In this document: piece after piece, positions 1 to 9,208 of the stretch
How the letters are laid out: each line of letters begins with the position of its first letter
How positions within the stretch are numbered: the first letter of the stretch is position 1
Source of the DNA: Methylobacterium sp.
GTDB lineage: Bacteria; Pseudomonadota; Alphaproteobacteria; Rhizobiales; Beijerinckiaceae
Reading direction: 5' to 3'
DNA length: 64,000 bases
NCBI GenBank assembly: GCA_020253445.1
Contig: JADCBP010000014.1
Span: 34,947 to 98,946, forward strand
Notes under the pieces: model-generated
Seen by the model: the letters and a program-made list of their open reading frames with translations, nothing else
What the model was told of the DNA's origin: nothing
Databases searched by the model: none
Translations under genes and position numbers: made by a program

Positions 1-1026
1 TACGCCATCGCCGCCATGAAGCTGCACGGCGAGATCGATGACACGCTGCGCGGCTTCCGTCGCGTGGAGCTTCGCCATCGCCGCCTCGCGGGTCACGCGA
101 GCCGCCCCCCGATCCTTTGTCCAAGCAGCGCGATAGACAAGCAAAGCCGCCGCATCGATTTCCAGCGCCATGTCGGCGAGGTGCCCCTGCACCATCTGGA
201 GTTCGCTGAGAGGCACACCGCCCATTTTTCGCGCCTGCACCCGCGCCAGAGCTTCATCCAGCGCCCGGCGGGCGAAGCCCACCGCAGCCGCGCCCACGGT
301 GGAACGGAAGACATCAAGCACCGACATGGCGATCTTGAACCCGTCACCCGGGCTGCCGATCAGCGCGGATTCCGGGATGACGGCGTTCTCCAGCCGCAGC
401 CAGGCCAGCGGGTGCGGGGCCATCACGTCGATGCGCTCGACCACTTCGAATCCGGCTGTTGCCGCAGGAACGAGGAAAGCCGAAAGCCCCTTCGCACCCG
501 GTGCTTCGCCCGTTCTGGCAAAGAGCACATAGATGTCGGCGATGCCGCCATTCGAGATATAGGTCTTCTCGCCATCGATCCGGAAGCCCCCCGGAACGCG
601 CGTGGCCTTCGTCGTGGTATTCGCGACATCCGAGCCGGAGCCCGGCTCCGTCAGCGCAAAGCCGGCGATGGCACTGCCGGCACGCGTGCGGGAAAGCCAT
701 GTCCGCTGTGCCGGTGTGCCGAAAAGGCTCACCGCACCCATTCCGAGACCCTGCATCGCGAAAGCGAAATCCGCGAGCCCATCGTGACGCGCGAGCGTTT
801 CGCGGATGAGGCAGAGCGTGCGCACATCCAGTGTTTCGCCGGTTTCAGAACCCGTCTGCCTAAGCCAGCCCGCTTCACCCAGCTTGCGAACGAGGGCGAT
901 GCAGGCCGCATCCACATCGGCGTGGTCCACGGGCAGGCTCGCCGACGCCCAAGCCTCGAGTTTTCCCGCGAGATCGCGATGGTAATCCTCGAAAAACGGC
1001 CAGGCGAGAAAGGAGCGATCGGCCAT
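1..1026 (-). CDS. Acyl-CoA dehydrogenase (C-terminus beyond window)
   Basis: Flavin-dependent acyl-CoA dehydrogenase, cut by the window edge after 342 codons. Translating the minus strand gives the family signature LTEPGSGSD at about residues 125-133, the beta-domain stretch [13 protein letters not shown], and the C-terminal QLHGGDGV motif at the edge. The usual catalytic Glu region lies outside. ATG at 1026 is one base downstream of the crotonase stop (1028-1030), so the two are translationally coupled. As the last visible gene of the aryl-CoA operon it probably oxidises a ring-derived or beta-oxidation-type CoA thioester. The substrate cannot be read from sequence. Confidence 0.9.
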   Translation of the reverse strand, partial: MADRSFLAWPFFEDYHRDLAGKLEAWASASLPVDHADVDAACIALVRKLGEAGWLRQTGSETGETLDVRTLCLIRETLARHDGLADFAFAMQGLGMGAVSLFGTPAQRTWLSRTRAGSAIAGFALTEPGSGSDVANTTTKATRVPGGFRIDGEKTYISNGGIADIYVLFARTGEAPGAKGLSAFLVPAATAGFEVVERIDVMAPHPLAWLRLENAVIPESALIGSPGDGFKIAMSVLDVFRSTVGAAAVGFARRALDEALARVQARKMGGVPLSELQMVQGHLADMALEIDAAALLVYRAAWTKDRGAARVTREAAMAKLHATEAAQRVIDLAVQLHGGDGV

Positions 1027-1027
1027 C

Positions 1028-1840
1028 TCAATTGCCCTCGAAGACCGGTTTGTCCTTCGCCACGAAGGCGCGATAGGCGCGGGCGAAGTCTTCGGTCTGC
1101 ATGCACAGCGCCTGTGCCTGCGCCTCCGCCTCGATCGCCTGTTCCAGACTCATGTTCCATTCCTGGTTGAGCTGCGTCTTGGTGATGCCATGCGCGAAAG
1201 TCGGGCCTGCCACGAGCTGTTGAGCGAGCATGAGGGCAGCCTCATCGAGCATTTCCGGCGCATGGAGCGCGTTCCAGAAGCCCCAGCGCTCGCCCTCCTC
1301 CGCCCGCATCACGCGGCCGGTATAGAGCAGCTCCGCCGCACGGCCCTGCCCGATGATGCGCGGGAGCATGGCGCAGGCGCCCATGTCGCAGCCCGCAAGG
1401 CCGACGCGCGTGAAGAGGAAGGCGCATTTCGCTTCCGGCGTCGCAAGGCGCAGGTCGGAGGCCATGGCGATGATCGCACCCGCGCCCACGCAGATCCCAT
1501 CCACCGCCGCGATGATCGGCTTGCCGCAGCCGAGCATCGCCTTGACGAGGTCTCCGGTCATGCGTGTGAAGGCGAGCAGGCCTTTCATGTCCATCGCGAC
1601 AAGCGGTCCGATGATCTCATGCACATCGCCGCCGGAACAGAAATTCCCGCCATTCGAGCCGAAGATCACCGCATCGATATCCTCGGCATAGGCGAGCGCC
1701 CGGAAGGCATCACGCAACTCGGCATAGCTGTCGAAGGTCAGCGGGTTCTTCCGGTCCGGGCGGGCGAGGCGGATGGTGGCGATGCGGTCGCTCGCCTCCC
1801 AGCGGAAATGCTGCGGCTGAAGGCCGGCCATGCGGGTCAT
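1028..1840 (-). CDS. Enoyl-CoA hydratase/isomerase (crotonase) family protein
   Basis: A 270-residue crotonase-fold protein. The oxyanion-hole segments NFCSGGDV and ICVGAGA are clear. By eye, the position of the first catalytic Glu of classical hydratases (usually in a PE-V-LG motif) is Arg in FTRVGLAG, while the second Glu is kept in AAELLYTG, so it may not be a plain hydratase. ATG at 1840 overlaps the MarR stop by an ATGA junction; an alternative Met lies three codons in. Its place between a MarR regulator and an acyl-CoA dehydrogenase, downstream of an aryl-CoA monooxygenase/reductase, suggests processing of a dearomatised or ring-opened CoA ester. Confidence 0.88.
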   Translation of the reverse strand: MTRMAGLQPQHFRWEASDRIATIRLARPDRKNPLTFDSYAELRDAFRALAYAEDIDAVIFGSNGGNFCSGGDVHEIIGPLVAMDMKGLLAFTRMTGDLVKAMLGCGKPIIAAVDGICVGAGAIIAMASDLRLATPEAKCAFLFTRVGLAGCDMGACAMLPRIIGQGRAAELLYTGRVMRAEEGERWGFWNALHAPEMLDEAALMLAQQLVAGPTFAHGITKTQLNQEWNMSLEQAIEAEAQAQALCMQTEDFARAYRAFVAKDKPVFEGN

Positions 1841-2289
1841 GTCTTGTCCTTCGTCAGGCGCTTGAAGATGCCGTTGAGCGTTTCGAGATCCGATTCGCCG
1901 AGTTGCGCGAAGAGCCGGTCGATCTCGGCTTCGTGCCCCGCCGCGATGCGCTCGAATTCGGCGAGTCCTCGCTCGGTGAGCGACACGGCCACCGTCCGGC
2001 GATCCGCACTCGAATGCGCGCGGATGACGAGCCCCTCCCTTTCGAGGCCATCGACAATCACGGTCACGTTGCCGCCGGAAACGAGCAGCAGCCGGCCGAG
2101 TTCGCTCATGGAGATGCCCTCACGGCGGCGCCAGAGCGCGGCCATCACGTCGAAGCGGGGCAATGTCGTACCATGCTCCACGCGCAGATATTCGCGCAGA
2201 CGCCGCTCGCCACTGCGCGTGACGCCGAGCAGGCGGATCCACATCTTGAGCCGGCGCCTGGAGAGGGATTCGGGCGCGCGCAGATCCAT
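1837..2289 (-). CDS. MarR family transcriptional regulator
   Basis: A 150-residue winged-helix MarR protein. The recognition region ([28 protein letters not shown]) is followed by the beta-wing [16 protein letters not shown], typical of the family. ATG at 2289 overlaps the SDR stop (ATGA), and its own stop overlaps the crotonase start. An in-frame ATG 63 bases further upstream lies inside the SDR gene and is not preferred. Being co-transcribed inside an aryl-CoA catabolic operon, it is probably the local repressor, released by an aromatic acid or its CoA thioester as known for several MarR regulators. A candidate operator is the palindrome at 5356-5369. Confidence 0.92.
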   Translation of the reverse strand: MDLRAPESLSRRRLKMWIRLLGVTRSGERRLREYLRVEHGTTLPRFDVMAALWRRREGISMSELGRLLLVSGGNVTVIVDGLEREGLVIRAHSSADRRTVAVSLTERGLAEFERIAAGHEAEIDRLFAQLGESDLETLNGIFKRLTKDKT

Positions 2290-3026
2290 CAGCCTTCGCC
2301 CCCCGCGAGCGAAAGGGCCTGCCCGTTCATGCCCCGCGCATCCGCCGAGCAAAGCCAGAGCGCGAGGCTGGTGATTTCAGCCGGTTCGATCAGGCGGTTC
2401 TGCGGGCTGGTCTTCGTCAATGCGCCGAGCGCTTGGGCCTGGTTCATGCCTGTCTTCGCTCGGATATGGGCCACCGAACGATCGGTCATCTCGGTGGCCA
2501 CATAACCGGGGCAGATCGCGTTGACGGTGATTTCGCGCTGCGCGACTTCCAGCGCCACAGCCTTGGTGAGGCCGACCACGCCGTGCTTCGCCGCCACATA
2601 GGGCGCAACATAGGGGTAGCCGCGCAGGCCCGCGATGGAGGCGATGGCGATGAGCCTTCCCCAGCCCTGCATCTGCTTCAGCCCTTCGCGGAAGGTGAGG
2701 AAGGTGCCGGTGAGATTGACGCCCAGCATTGCATGCCATTGCGTAAGGCTGGTTCTGGCAAAGGGCGCGCTTTCCGCAGCTCCAGCATTGGCGATGACGA
2801 TATCGCAAGGTCCGGCTTCCATGAAGAGCCGCGAGACGCTTTGCTCGTCGGTCACGTCGGCCTGAACAGCATGCGCGCCCGTCTTGCGAGCCACCGCCTC
2901 CAGCGCGTCGAGGCGCCGCCCGGCAATGACCACAGCGGCGCCCGCTTCGGCGAAGCCGCGCGCGAGATCGGCCCCGATGCCCGAGCCGCCGCCGGTGATG
3001 AGCGCGCGTTTGCCGGCGAGGTTCAT
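2289..3026 (-). CDS. SDR family NAD(P)-dependent oxidoreductase
   Basis: A 245-residue classical short-chain dehydrogenase. It shows the nucleotide-binding TGGGSGIG (residues 11-18), NAG (80-82), catalytic Ser about 130, and YVAAK with Tyr143/Lys147. The start at 3026 overlaps the stop of the upstream monooxygenase/reductase (ATGA), which decides it against a longer in-frame start inside that gene. It probably oxidises or reduces a hydroxy/keto-acyl-CoA intermediate of the same operon. Confidence 0.92.
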   Translation of the reverse strand: MNLAGKRALITGGGSGIGADLARGFAEAGAAVVIAGRRLDALEAVARKTGAHAVQADVTDEQSVSRLFMEAGPCDIVIANAGAAESAPFARTSLTQWHAMLGVNLTGTFLTFREGLKQMQGWGRLIAIASIAGLRGYPYVAPYVAAKHGVVGLTKAVALEVAQREITVNAICPGYVATEMTDRSVAHIRAKTGMNQAQALGALTKTSPQNRLIEPAEITSLALWLCSADARGMNGQALSLAGGEG

Positions 3027-5308
3027 GCGCGGATAGCCTCCTGCGCCTGTTCCCGAAGCCGCTGAGCCTGATCGCGCCCGGCGAGGTAGGGCAGCGGCCA
3101 TTCGGTCTGCCGGTCATCGAGCTGGATCGCGGCGTGAAGCGTCCAGTAGGGGTCCGCGAGATGTGGCCGGGCGAGGCACACCAGATCGGCACGGCCCGCC
3201 ATCAGGATGGAATTGACCTGATCGGCCTCGGTGATGTTGCCGACCGCCATGGTCGCGATGCCCGCCTCGTTGCGGATGCGATCCGAGAACGGTGTCTGGA
3301 ACATGCGGCCATAAACCGGCTTCTGCTCCGGCACGGTCTGCCCGGCGGAAACGTCGATGATATCCGCGCCCGCTGCGCGGAAGGCCTGGGCGATCTTCAC
3401 GGCCTCTGCCGGTGTCACGCCCTCCTCGCCCATCCAGTCATGCGCGGAAATGCGCACCGACATGGGCTTCTCCGCTGGCCACGCGGCTCGCATCGCGTGG
3501 AACACTTCGAGGGGATAGCGCATGCGGTTTTCGAGGCTGCCGCCATATTCGTCCGAGCGGATGTTCGTCTTCGGCGAGAGGAACGAGGCAATGAGATAGC
3601 CATGCGCGGCGTGAAGCTCGATCATGTCGAAGCCCGCCCGCGCCGCGCGCTGCGTCGCCTCGGCGAATTGCGCCGTCACGCGGGCCATATCGGCGCGGTC
3701 CATCGCCCTGGGCACAGCGTTTCTCGCCGTCCAGGGAATGGCTGAAGCGGCCATGAGCGGCCAGTTGCCAGCCGGCAACGGGTGATCCGCATCCTCCCAG
3801 CCCAATTGCGTGGAGCCCTTTCGTCCCGAATGGCCGATCTGGCAGGCGATCTTCGCGGATGTCTCGGCATGCACGAAATCGACGAGGCGCTTCCATGCTG
3901 CCTCGTGTTCCGGCGCGTAGAGGCCGGGGCAGCCCGGCGTGATTCGCCCCTCGGCCGAAACGCAGGTCATCTCGGTGAAGATCAGCCCCGCGCCGCCCTT
4001 CGCACGCTCGGCGTAATGCACGAAATGCCAGTCGGTGGGGCAGCCATCCACGGCCTTGTATTGCGCCATGGGCGAGACAACGATGCGGTTCTTCAGGCTT
4101 ACGTCCTTCAGCCGGAAGGGCGCGAAAATCGGCTTGCGACCGGGTTCGCCACCGGCCTCACGCTGGAACCAATCCTCGGCCTCGCGGAGCCATTCGGGAT
4201 CGCGCAGGCGCAGGTTCTCGTGGCTGATGCGCTGCGAGCGCGTGAGCAGCGAATAGGCGAATTGCAAAGGTGGCATGTCGAGATAACGCTCGACCTCCTC
4301 GAACCATTCGAGGCTGTTGCGCGCCGCCGATTGCAGGCGCAGCACTTCGAGCCGGCGTTCGGCCTGATAGCGCTCGAAGGCGGCGGTCATGTCCGGGTCG
4401 GAATGCAGATATTCAGCGAGCGCGATGGCGCTGTCGAAAGCAAGCCGCGAGCCTGAACCAATCGAAAAATGCCCCGTGGCCGCAGCGTCGCCCATCAGCA
4501 CGACATTTTCATGATACCATCGCTCGCAGATCACGCGCGGGAAATTCATCCACACCGCAGAGCCCCGCAGATGCGCCGCGTTCGACATCAGATCGTGCCC
4601 GCCGAGATGGCGCTCGAAGATCTTCCGGCAGGTCTCGACCGTCTCTTCCTTGGACATGCCCGCGAAGCCGGTAGCCTCCCAGGTCTGCTGGCTGCATTCC
4701 ACGATGAAGGTCGCGGTGTTCGCGTCGAACTGGTAGACATGCGCCCATACCCAGCCATGCTTCGTCTTCTCGAAGATGAAGGTGAAGGCGTCGTCGAATT
4801 TCTGGTGCGTGCCGAGCCAGACGAACTTGCAGAGGCGGATGTCGATATCCGGCTTGAAAACCTCGGCATATTCGTTGCGCACCACCGAGTTGATGCCATC
4901 GCAAGCGATCACGAGATCATATTCGCGGCGATATTCCTCCGCCGTTCTGAACTCCGTCTCGAAGCGCAGTTCGACGCCCAGTTCGCGCGCCCGCTCCTGC
5001 AGCAGGATGAGCATCTGCTTGCGGCCGATGCCCGCGAAACCATGCCCGCCGGATACCGTGCGATGCCCGTCATGCACCACCGCGATATCGTCCCAATAGG
5101 CGAAATGATCGCGAATGGCCTCGGTGCTCTTGGGGTCGTTCTTCTGCATGCGCGAGAGCGCGTCATCCGAGAGAACCACGCCCCAGCCGAAGGTGTCGTT
5201 GGCGCGGTTGCGCTCCAGCACGACGACCTCATGCGCGGGGTCGCGCAGCTTCATCGAGATCGCGAAATAGAGGCCGGCCGGGCCTCCGCCGAGGCAGAGA
5301 ATGCGCAT
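3023..5308 (-). CDS. Bifunctional aryl-CoA monooxygenase/OYE-type reductase (salicylyl-CoA 5-hydroxylase / 2-aminobenzoyl-CoA monooxygenase-reductase type)
   Basis: A 761-residue fusion. The N-terminal part (to about 390) is a class A FAD monooxygenase: GGGPAG at residues 7-12 and the second FAD motif [18 protein letters not shown]. The C-terminal part is an Old Yellow Enzyme/NADH:flavin oxidoreductase: [37 protein letters not shown] and the active-site stretch [18 protein letters not shown]. This architecture is known for 2-aminobenzoyl-CoA monooxygenase/reductase of Azoarcus and for annotated salicylyl-CoA 5-hydroxylases, which hydroxylate and reduce an aromatic CoA ester. First gene of the operon, with GGGGAG upstream of ATG 5308. 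No aryl-CoA ligase is visible in the window, so the exact aromatic acid is undetermined. Confidence 0.9.
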   Translation of the reverse strand: MRILCLGGGPAGLYFAISMKLRDPAHEVVVLERNRANDTFGWGVVLSDDALSRMQKNDPKSTEAIRDHFAYWDDIAVVHDGHRTVSGGHGFAGIGRKQMLILLQERARELGVELRFETEFRTAEEYRREYDLVIACDGINSVVRNEYAEVFKPDIDIRLCKFVWLGTHQKFDDAFTFIFEKTKHGWVWAHVYQFDANTATFIVECSQQTWEATGFAGMSKEETVETCRKIFERHLGGHDLMSNAAHLRGSAVWMNFPRVICERWYHENVVLMGDAAATGHFSIGSGSRLAFDSAIALAEYLHSDPDMTAAFERYQAERRLEVLRLQSAARNSLEWFEEVERYLDMPPLQFAYSLLTRSQRISHENLRLRDPEWLREAEDWFQREAGGEPGRKPIFAPFRLKDVSLKNRIVVSPMAQYKAVDGCPTDWHFVHYAERAKGGAGLIFTEMTCVSAEGRITPGCPGLYAPEHEAAWKRLVDFVHAETSAKIACQIGHSGRKGSTQLGWEDADHPLPAGNWPLMAASAIPWTARNAVPRAMDRADMARVTAQFAEATQRAARAGFDMIELHAAHGYLIASFLSPKTNIRSDEYGGSLENRMRYPLEVFHAMRAAWPAEKPMSVRISAHDWMGEEGVTPAEAVKIAQAFRAAGADIIDVSAGQTVPEQKPVYGRMFQTPFSDRIRNEAGIATMAVGNITEADQVNSILMAGRADLVCLARPHLADPYWTLHAAIQLDDRQTEWPLPYLAGRDQAQRLREQAQEAIRA

Positions 5309-5355
5309 GTCCGTCTCCCCGAGACAAAGCGTATCCGATCACGCTTTTGCAGTTC

Positions 5356-5369
5356 TTTCAAGTTTGAAA
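5356..5369. promoter_or_regulatory. Palindrome TTTCAA-GT-TTGAAA, candidate MarR operator
   Basis: A 14-bp near-perfect inverted repeat sits in the 143-bp gap between the divergent monooxygenase/reductase and hydrolase genes. The half-site GTTTGAA recurs 14 bp further on (5376-5382). Size, symmetry and position suit a MarR-type dimer site. Assignment to the MarR protein at 1837-2289 is inference. Confidence 0.4.
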
Positions 5370-5451
5370 TATCGAGTTTGAAGATTTGTCGCGCCGAGCC
5401 CTTGCGATCGTGCCGGGCATCGCGCAACCATGCCCTCGGGGAGAACAGGGG

Positions 5452-6273
5452 ATGATCGACTGGACAGACGCCTATAACAATATGGGCCATATCCCCGGCG
5501 GGCCGGATTATCCGCCGCGCTGGATGGCCGAGGCTGCGGCGTTCCGTGCGGCGATGCTGGCCGCGGGACGCGCGGAACTCGACATCCCCTATGGCGAAAA
5601 GCCCCGCAACCGGTTCGATCTTTTCCGCCCGGAAGGCGAGCCGAACGGCCTGCTGGTTTTCGTGCATGGCGGCTGGTGGATCGCGTTTGAGAAATCCGTC
5701 TGGTCACATCTGGCCGAGGGTGCCGTGGCCGCAGGATGGGCGGTCGCCATGCCCTCCTACACACTGGCACCTGATATGCGCATCGCCGAGATCACCCGCG
5801 AGATCGGCCAAGCCATCGAGGCGGCGGCGAAGCATGGTGTCGGCCCGATCCGGCTCGCCGGGCATTCCGCCGGCGGTCATCTGGTGACGCGCATGGTCTG
5901 CCGCGATACGCCGCTTTCCGCAGCGGTTCTGGCGCGTCTCTCCCGCGTCACCTCGATCAGTGGCCTGCATGATCTGCGCCCGCTGATGAAGATCGCCGCG
6001 AACGAGAAACTCCGCATTGATGCCGCAGAAGCGCAAACCGAGAGCCCCGCCTTGCTCGCCCCCTTGCCCGGCACGCGCGTGGCTTGTGCGGTGGGCGCGG
6101 AGGAGCGACCGGAATTCCTGCGCCAGAACGATCTGCTCGCGAATATCTGGTTCGGGCTGGAGGCGAAAACCTCCAGCCTGCACATCGAGGGGTGCCACCA
6201 TTTCAACGTGGTCGATGGGATGAGGGATCGCGCTTCCGCGCTGACGCGCCTGATACTGGGCGAAACGGATTAG
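5452..6273 (+). CDS. Alpha/beta hydrolase, arylformamidase (kynurenine formamidase)-like
   Basis: A 273-residue alpha/beta hydrolase. The oxyanion loop HGGWW (72-76) and nucleophile motif GHSAGG (Ser139) are the kynurenine-formamidase/esterase pattern, with a C-terminal His in GCHHFNVVD. Start at 5452 is chosen because GAGAACAGGGG precedes it; a longer in-frame start at 5386 has no ribosome site. Divergent from the aryl-CoA operon. An arylformamidase would release kynurenine or anthranilate from N-formyl precursors, which would link to 2-aminobenzoyl-CoA breakdown. Other carboxyl-ester or amide substrates remain possible. Confidence 0.8.
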   Translation: MIDWTDAYNNMGHIPGGPDYPPRWMAEAAAFRAAMLAAGRAELDIPYGEKPRNRFDLFRPEGEPNGLLVFVHGGWWIAFEKSVWSHLAEGAVAAGWAVAMPSYTLAPDMRIAEITREIGQAIEAAAKHGVGPIRLAGHSAGGHLVTRMVCRDTPLSAAVLARLSRVTSISGLHDLRPLMKIAANEKLRIDAAEAQTESPALLAPLPGTRVACAVGAEERPEFLRQNDLLANIWFGLEAKTSSLHIEGCHHFNVVDGMRDRASALTRLILGETD

Positions 6274-6313
6274 GCCTTTCTCTGTTTTCGCATTTTTTCA
6301 AGCAAACGGGCGA

Positions 6314-6343
6314 CCACTTCGCTTGAAACCACTTCGCTTGAAA
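6314..6343. repeat. Tandem 15-bp direct repeat CCACTTCGCTTGAAA x2
   Basis: Two perfect adjacent copies (6314-6328, 6329-6343) lie between the hydrolase and the convergent DUF1989 gene. A sequence matching the right half, CTTCGCTTGAAAA-GTTC, recurs at about 48393-48411, so this looks like a piece of a dispersed intergenic repeat. An inverted partial copy (TTCAAGC) lies just upstream at about 6298. Confidence 0.6.
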
Positions 6344-6347
6344 ATGT

Positions 6348-7214
6348 TCAGCCCATCCCGTGCGTTCGGGAATAGGCCGGGCGCTCCGGCTGCTTCCAAG
6401 CGGAAACGAACGCATCGGCCGGGCGGAACACCTCGACCTTGAGGGGATGACAGGGGGCGACATCGCTCGAATGCTCCGACCCGCAATCCCCGCCGGGGCA
6501 GGCCGAGAGCGCGCCAAGCAGGTCGATCTCCGCGAAGAACTCGATGAAATCGCCGGGCCGCACCGGGCTCGCCTTCATGAAATACTGCCCGGTGTCGCGC
6601 GTGAAGCCCGTGCACATGAAGACATTGAGCACGTCATGCACATGCATCTCGGCCTCGCGCACCGGCAGGCCGCTGGCCTTGGACAGGGCGCGCGAGAGGT
6701 TCGAATGGCAGCAATAATGGTAATCCCCGCCGCTCAGCAGCCGATGCGTGTAGGGGTCGCAGCGCGTGCCGATGACATCATGCACGCCGCCGCCATCCGC
6801 ATCGAAACCATACCAGTCGAGCGTATCGCGGGTGATGGTCGCGAGCGGCCGGAGGTTCGGAAGATTGCTCCAGAGCCGCATCCCCGTGCTCACATGCGTG
6901 CCGTGCAGCGCACGGGTTTTGCCGGAGAAAAAGCGCTCGGTAAGGTCGTTCGCATTCCACAGGTTGAGATCGCCGACCTGCGGCCCCTCGATGCTGGTGA
7001 TGCGGAAGAAATGGGCCGCCGGCACGGTGAAGCTCTTCGCGTCGCGCGGCGGCACGATCACCTCTTCCACCTGGGTGAGGCTCGCGCGGGCCTGTTCGAG
7101 CCAGGCCATGTCCGGCTCGGGCAAGGTCTCGACCGGATAGCAGATAACGGCCGGTTTCGCGCGTCGCGCGGCGGCATCGGCAGGGGCGGGAAAGGAGGGC
7201 GGGCGACGCATCAT
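6348..7214 (-). CDS. DUF1989 / urea carboxylase-associated family protein
   Basis: A 288-residue protein of the DUF1989 family. Recognisable elements are VGDLNLWN, GTRCDPYT, the Cys-containing SACPGGDCGS and the terminal RTHG. Paralogues (CgdA/CgdB, 'urea carboxylase-associated') act as carboxyguanidine deiminase; aminomethyltransferase-like folds have also been described. It is therefore probably a small-molecule C-N hydrolase of unknown substrate. ATG at 7214 overlaps the malonyl-CoA synthetase stop (7211-7213), giving tight coupling that suggests the two act on one compound, for example an amide or ureide that yields malonate. Confidence 0.85.
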   Translation of the reverse strand: MMRRPPSFPAPADAAARRAKPAVICYPVETLPEPDMAWLEQARASLTQVEEVIVPPRDAKSFTVPAAHFFRITSIEGPQVGDLNLWNANDLTERFFSGKTRALHGTHVSTGMRLWSNLPNLRPLATITRDTLDWYGFDADGGGVHDVIGTRCDPYTHRLLSGGDYHYCCHSNLSRALSKASGLPVREAEMHVHDVLNVFMCTGFTRDTGQYFMKASPVRPGDFIEFFAEIDLLGALSACPGGDCGSEHSSDVAPCHPLKVEVFRPADAFVSAWKQPERPAYSRTHGMG

Positions 7215-8755
7215 CCGGCCTTATAGAGTTCGCGATAGGTATCGCGCAAAACGTTCTTCTGCACCTTGCCCATGGTGTTGCGCGGCAACTCCTCCACCAC
7301 CAGAACCCGCTTGGGCTGCTTGAACTTCGCGAGCCGCCCTTCCAGCGCGGAAAGAATGGCCTTCTCGCTGAGTTCGGCACCCTTCACCGGCACCACCACG
7401 GCTGTCACGCCCTCGCCGAAATCCTTGTGCGGCAGGCCGATCACGGCGCTCTCGCTCACGCCCGGCATGGCATCGATCTCGCCCTCGATTTCCTTCGGGT
7501 AGACGTTGTAACCGCCGGTGATGATGAGATCCTTTCCGCGCCCGAGGATATGCACATAGCCGCGCGAATCGCACTTGCCGAGATCGCCCGTGATGAAGAA
7601 CCCATCGGGCCGGAATTCGGCGGCGGTCTTCTCCGGGTTTCGCCAGTAGCCCTTGAACACGTTCGGGCCCTTGACCTCGATCATGCCGATTTCCCCGGCG
7701 GCGAGCGGCGAGCCCGTCTCGGGATCGGTGATGCGCAGCGAAACACCCGGCAGCGGGAAACCCACCGTGCCGGCAATTCTGGATCCGTTTTCCGCGCCGT
7801 CATAGGGGTTGGAGGTGTTCATGTTGGTCTCGGTCATGCCGTAGCGCTCGAGAATGGCATGCCCCGTCTTCGCCTCGAAGGCGCGATGCGTCTCGGCCAG
7901 CAGGGGCGCGGAACCGGAAATGAACAGCCGCATCTTCGCGGTTGCCTCCTTCGTGAGGCCGGGATGATCGACAAGGCGGACATAGAAGGTCGGCACGCCC
8001 ATCATGGTCGTGGCCTTCTGCATCAGCGAAAGCGCCTGCGCGGGGTCGAATCTCGGCAGGAAATGCATGGAGGCGCCGGAGAACAGGATGACATTTGTGG
8101 CCACGAACAGCCCGTGCGTGTGGAAGATCGGCAGCGCGTGGATCAGCACATCCCGGCTCGTGAAGCGCCAGGTTTCCACCAAGGCGCGGGCATTCGAAGC
8201 AAGATTCTCGTGAGAGAGCATCGCCCCCTTGGAGCGCCCCGTCGTGCCGGAGGTGTAGAGGATCGCCGCGAGGTCATCCGGGCCGCAATCGACATCCGAG
8301 AAGGTCGCCGAAGCCGCCAACGCCTTGTCCATCAGCGACCCGGCGGATTTTTCGACGCTCTCCCGCTCGCCGAGCGTCTCGAGCTTTGCGCCGGCCTTCG
8401 CGGCGGCAGGCCGGAGGGCTTCCGCCTTCGAAGGATCGCAGACAAACAGGGCCGGCTCGGCATCGCCGAGGAAATACTCGATCTCCGCCGGCGTATAGGC
8501 CGTGTTGAGCGGCAGGAAGATCGCCCCGGCCCGCACGCAGGCGAGATAGAGCATCAGGGCCTCGATGCTCTTCTCCACCTGCACCGCCACGCGATCGCCT
8601 TTCCCCACTCCAAGGCCGGTGATGGCATTCGCGAAGCGGGCGGAAACCGCCAGCACATCGGCATAGCTGAAGGTCCGCCCATCCGGCAGATGCGCGAAAG
8701 GCGCATTGGCGGCCGGCATCCGCTGGGCAATCTGGTCGAAAAGGTGGTTCTGCAT
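7211..8755 (-). CDS. matB: Malonyl-CoA synthetase (malonate--CoA ligase)
   Basis: A 514-residue ANL-superfamily ligase. It has the P-loop ILYTSGTTGRSKGAM, the adenylation motif ERYGMTETNM, the hinge TGDLGKCDSRGYVHILGRGKD, and the catalytic Lys in NTMGKVQKNVLR. The N-terminus (NHLFDQI, RVAVQVEKSIEALMLYLACVRAG, FLPLNTAYTPAEIEYFLGDAEP) is the MatB pattern rather than acetyl- or aryl-CoA ligase. It would convert malonate or methylmalonate to the CoA ester in the cytosol. Co-transcribed with a DUF1989 protein and divergent from a Bug-type receptor; no malonyl-CoA decarboxylase is visible nearby. Confidence 0.85.
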   Translation of the reverse strand: MQNHLFDQIAQRMPAANAPFAHLPDGRTFSYADVLAVSARFANAITGLGVGKGDRVAVQVEKSIEALMLYLACVRAGAIFLPLNTAYTPAEIEYFLGDAEPALFVCDPSKAEALRPAAAKAGAKLETLGERESVEKSAGSLMDKALAASATFSDVDCGPDDLAAILYTSGTTGRSKGAMLSHENLASNARALVETWRFTSRDVLIHALPIFHTHGLFVATNVILFSGASMHFLPRFDPAQALSLMQKATTMMGVPTFYVRLVDHPGLTKEATAKMRLFISGSAPLLAETHRAFEAKTGHAILERYGMTETNMNTSNPYDGAENGSRIAGTVGFPLPGVSLRITDPETGSPLAAGEIGMIEVKGPNVFKGYWRNPEKTAAEFRPDGFFITGDLGKCDSRGYVHILGRGKDLIITGGYNVYPKEIEGEIDAMPGVSESAVIGLPHKDFGEGVTAVVVPVKGAELSEKAILSALEGRLAKFKQPKRVLVVEELPRNTMGKVQKNVLRDTYRELYKAG

Positions 8756-9208
8756 GGTCGGATTCCGGTTCTGTCACGAGACCTGCTTGCGGCGGATGGC
8801 GGAAGGGCGCCGTGCGCTGCCTCCTGCACCGAAGCGCAGGCCGTAACAAGCCCATGAATGGCAAATTCCTCGTGATTTTCCGTGATGGATGACGGATTGC
8901 CGAGATCGTTCACCATCGCGGCACGGGAATGCCGCCACCTCTTCTCGGAGAAATCCGCGCGCATGTTCAGCCGTTCCAGCCGCACGGCAGAAGCGCGGGC
9001 ATCCCTGTCGCCGCCGCCGGGAGGCGCGACCATGTGCGGGGTGCAGGGCGAACGGTTCTCGAAGCGGATCACAACCCTTGCCGAGCTCAATGGAGCCTGA
9101 AACGATCTTGCGCGGCCCGAGGGCCGTAGAAAACCAGCGGCGGAAACGATCCGCCCTGGAACCACAACAAGAGCCGGCACACAAACAGCCGGCAAAGGGA
9201 GGACCACC
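8756..9208. other. Divergent intergenic region, 453 bp
   Basis: Lies between matB and the solute-receptor gene and must hold both promoters. I see no convincing protein gene, hairpin or palindrome. A short repeat GAAACGATC occurs twice (about 9099 and 9143). The only firm signal is GGGAGG just upstream of the receptor start. Confidence 0.5.
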
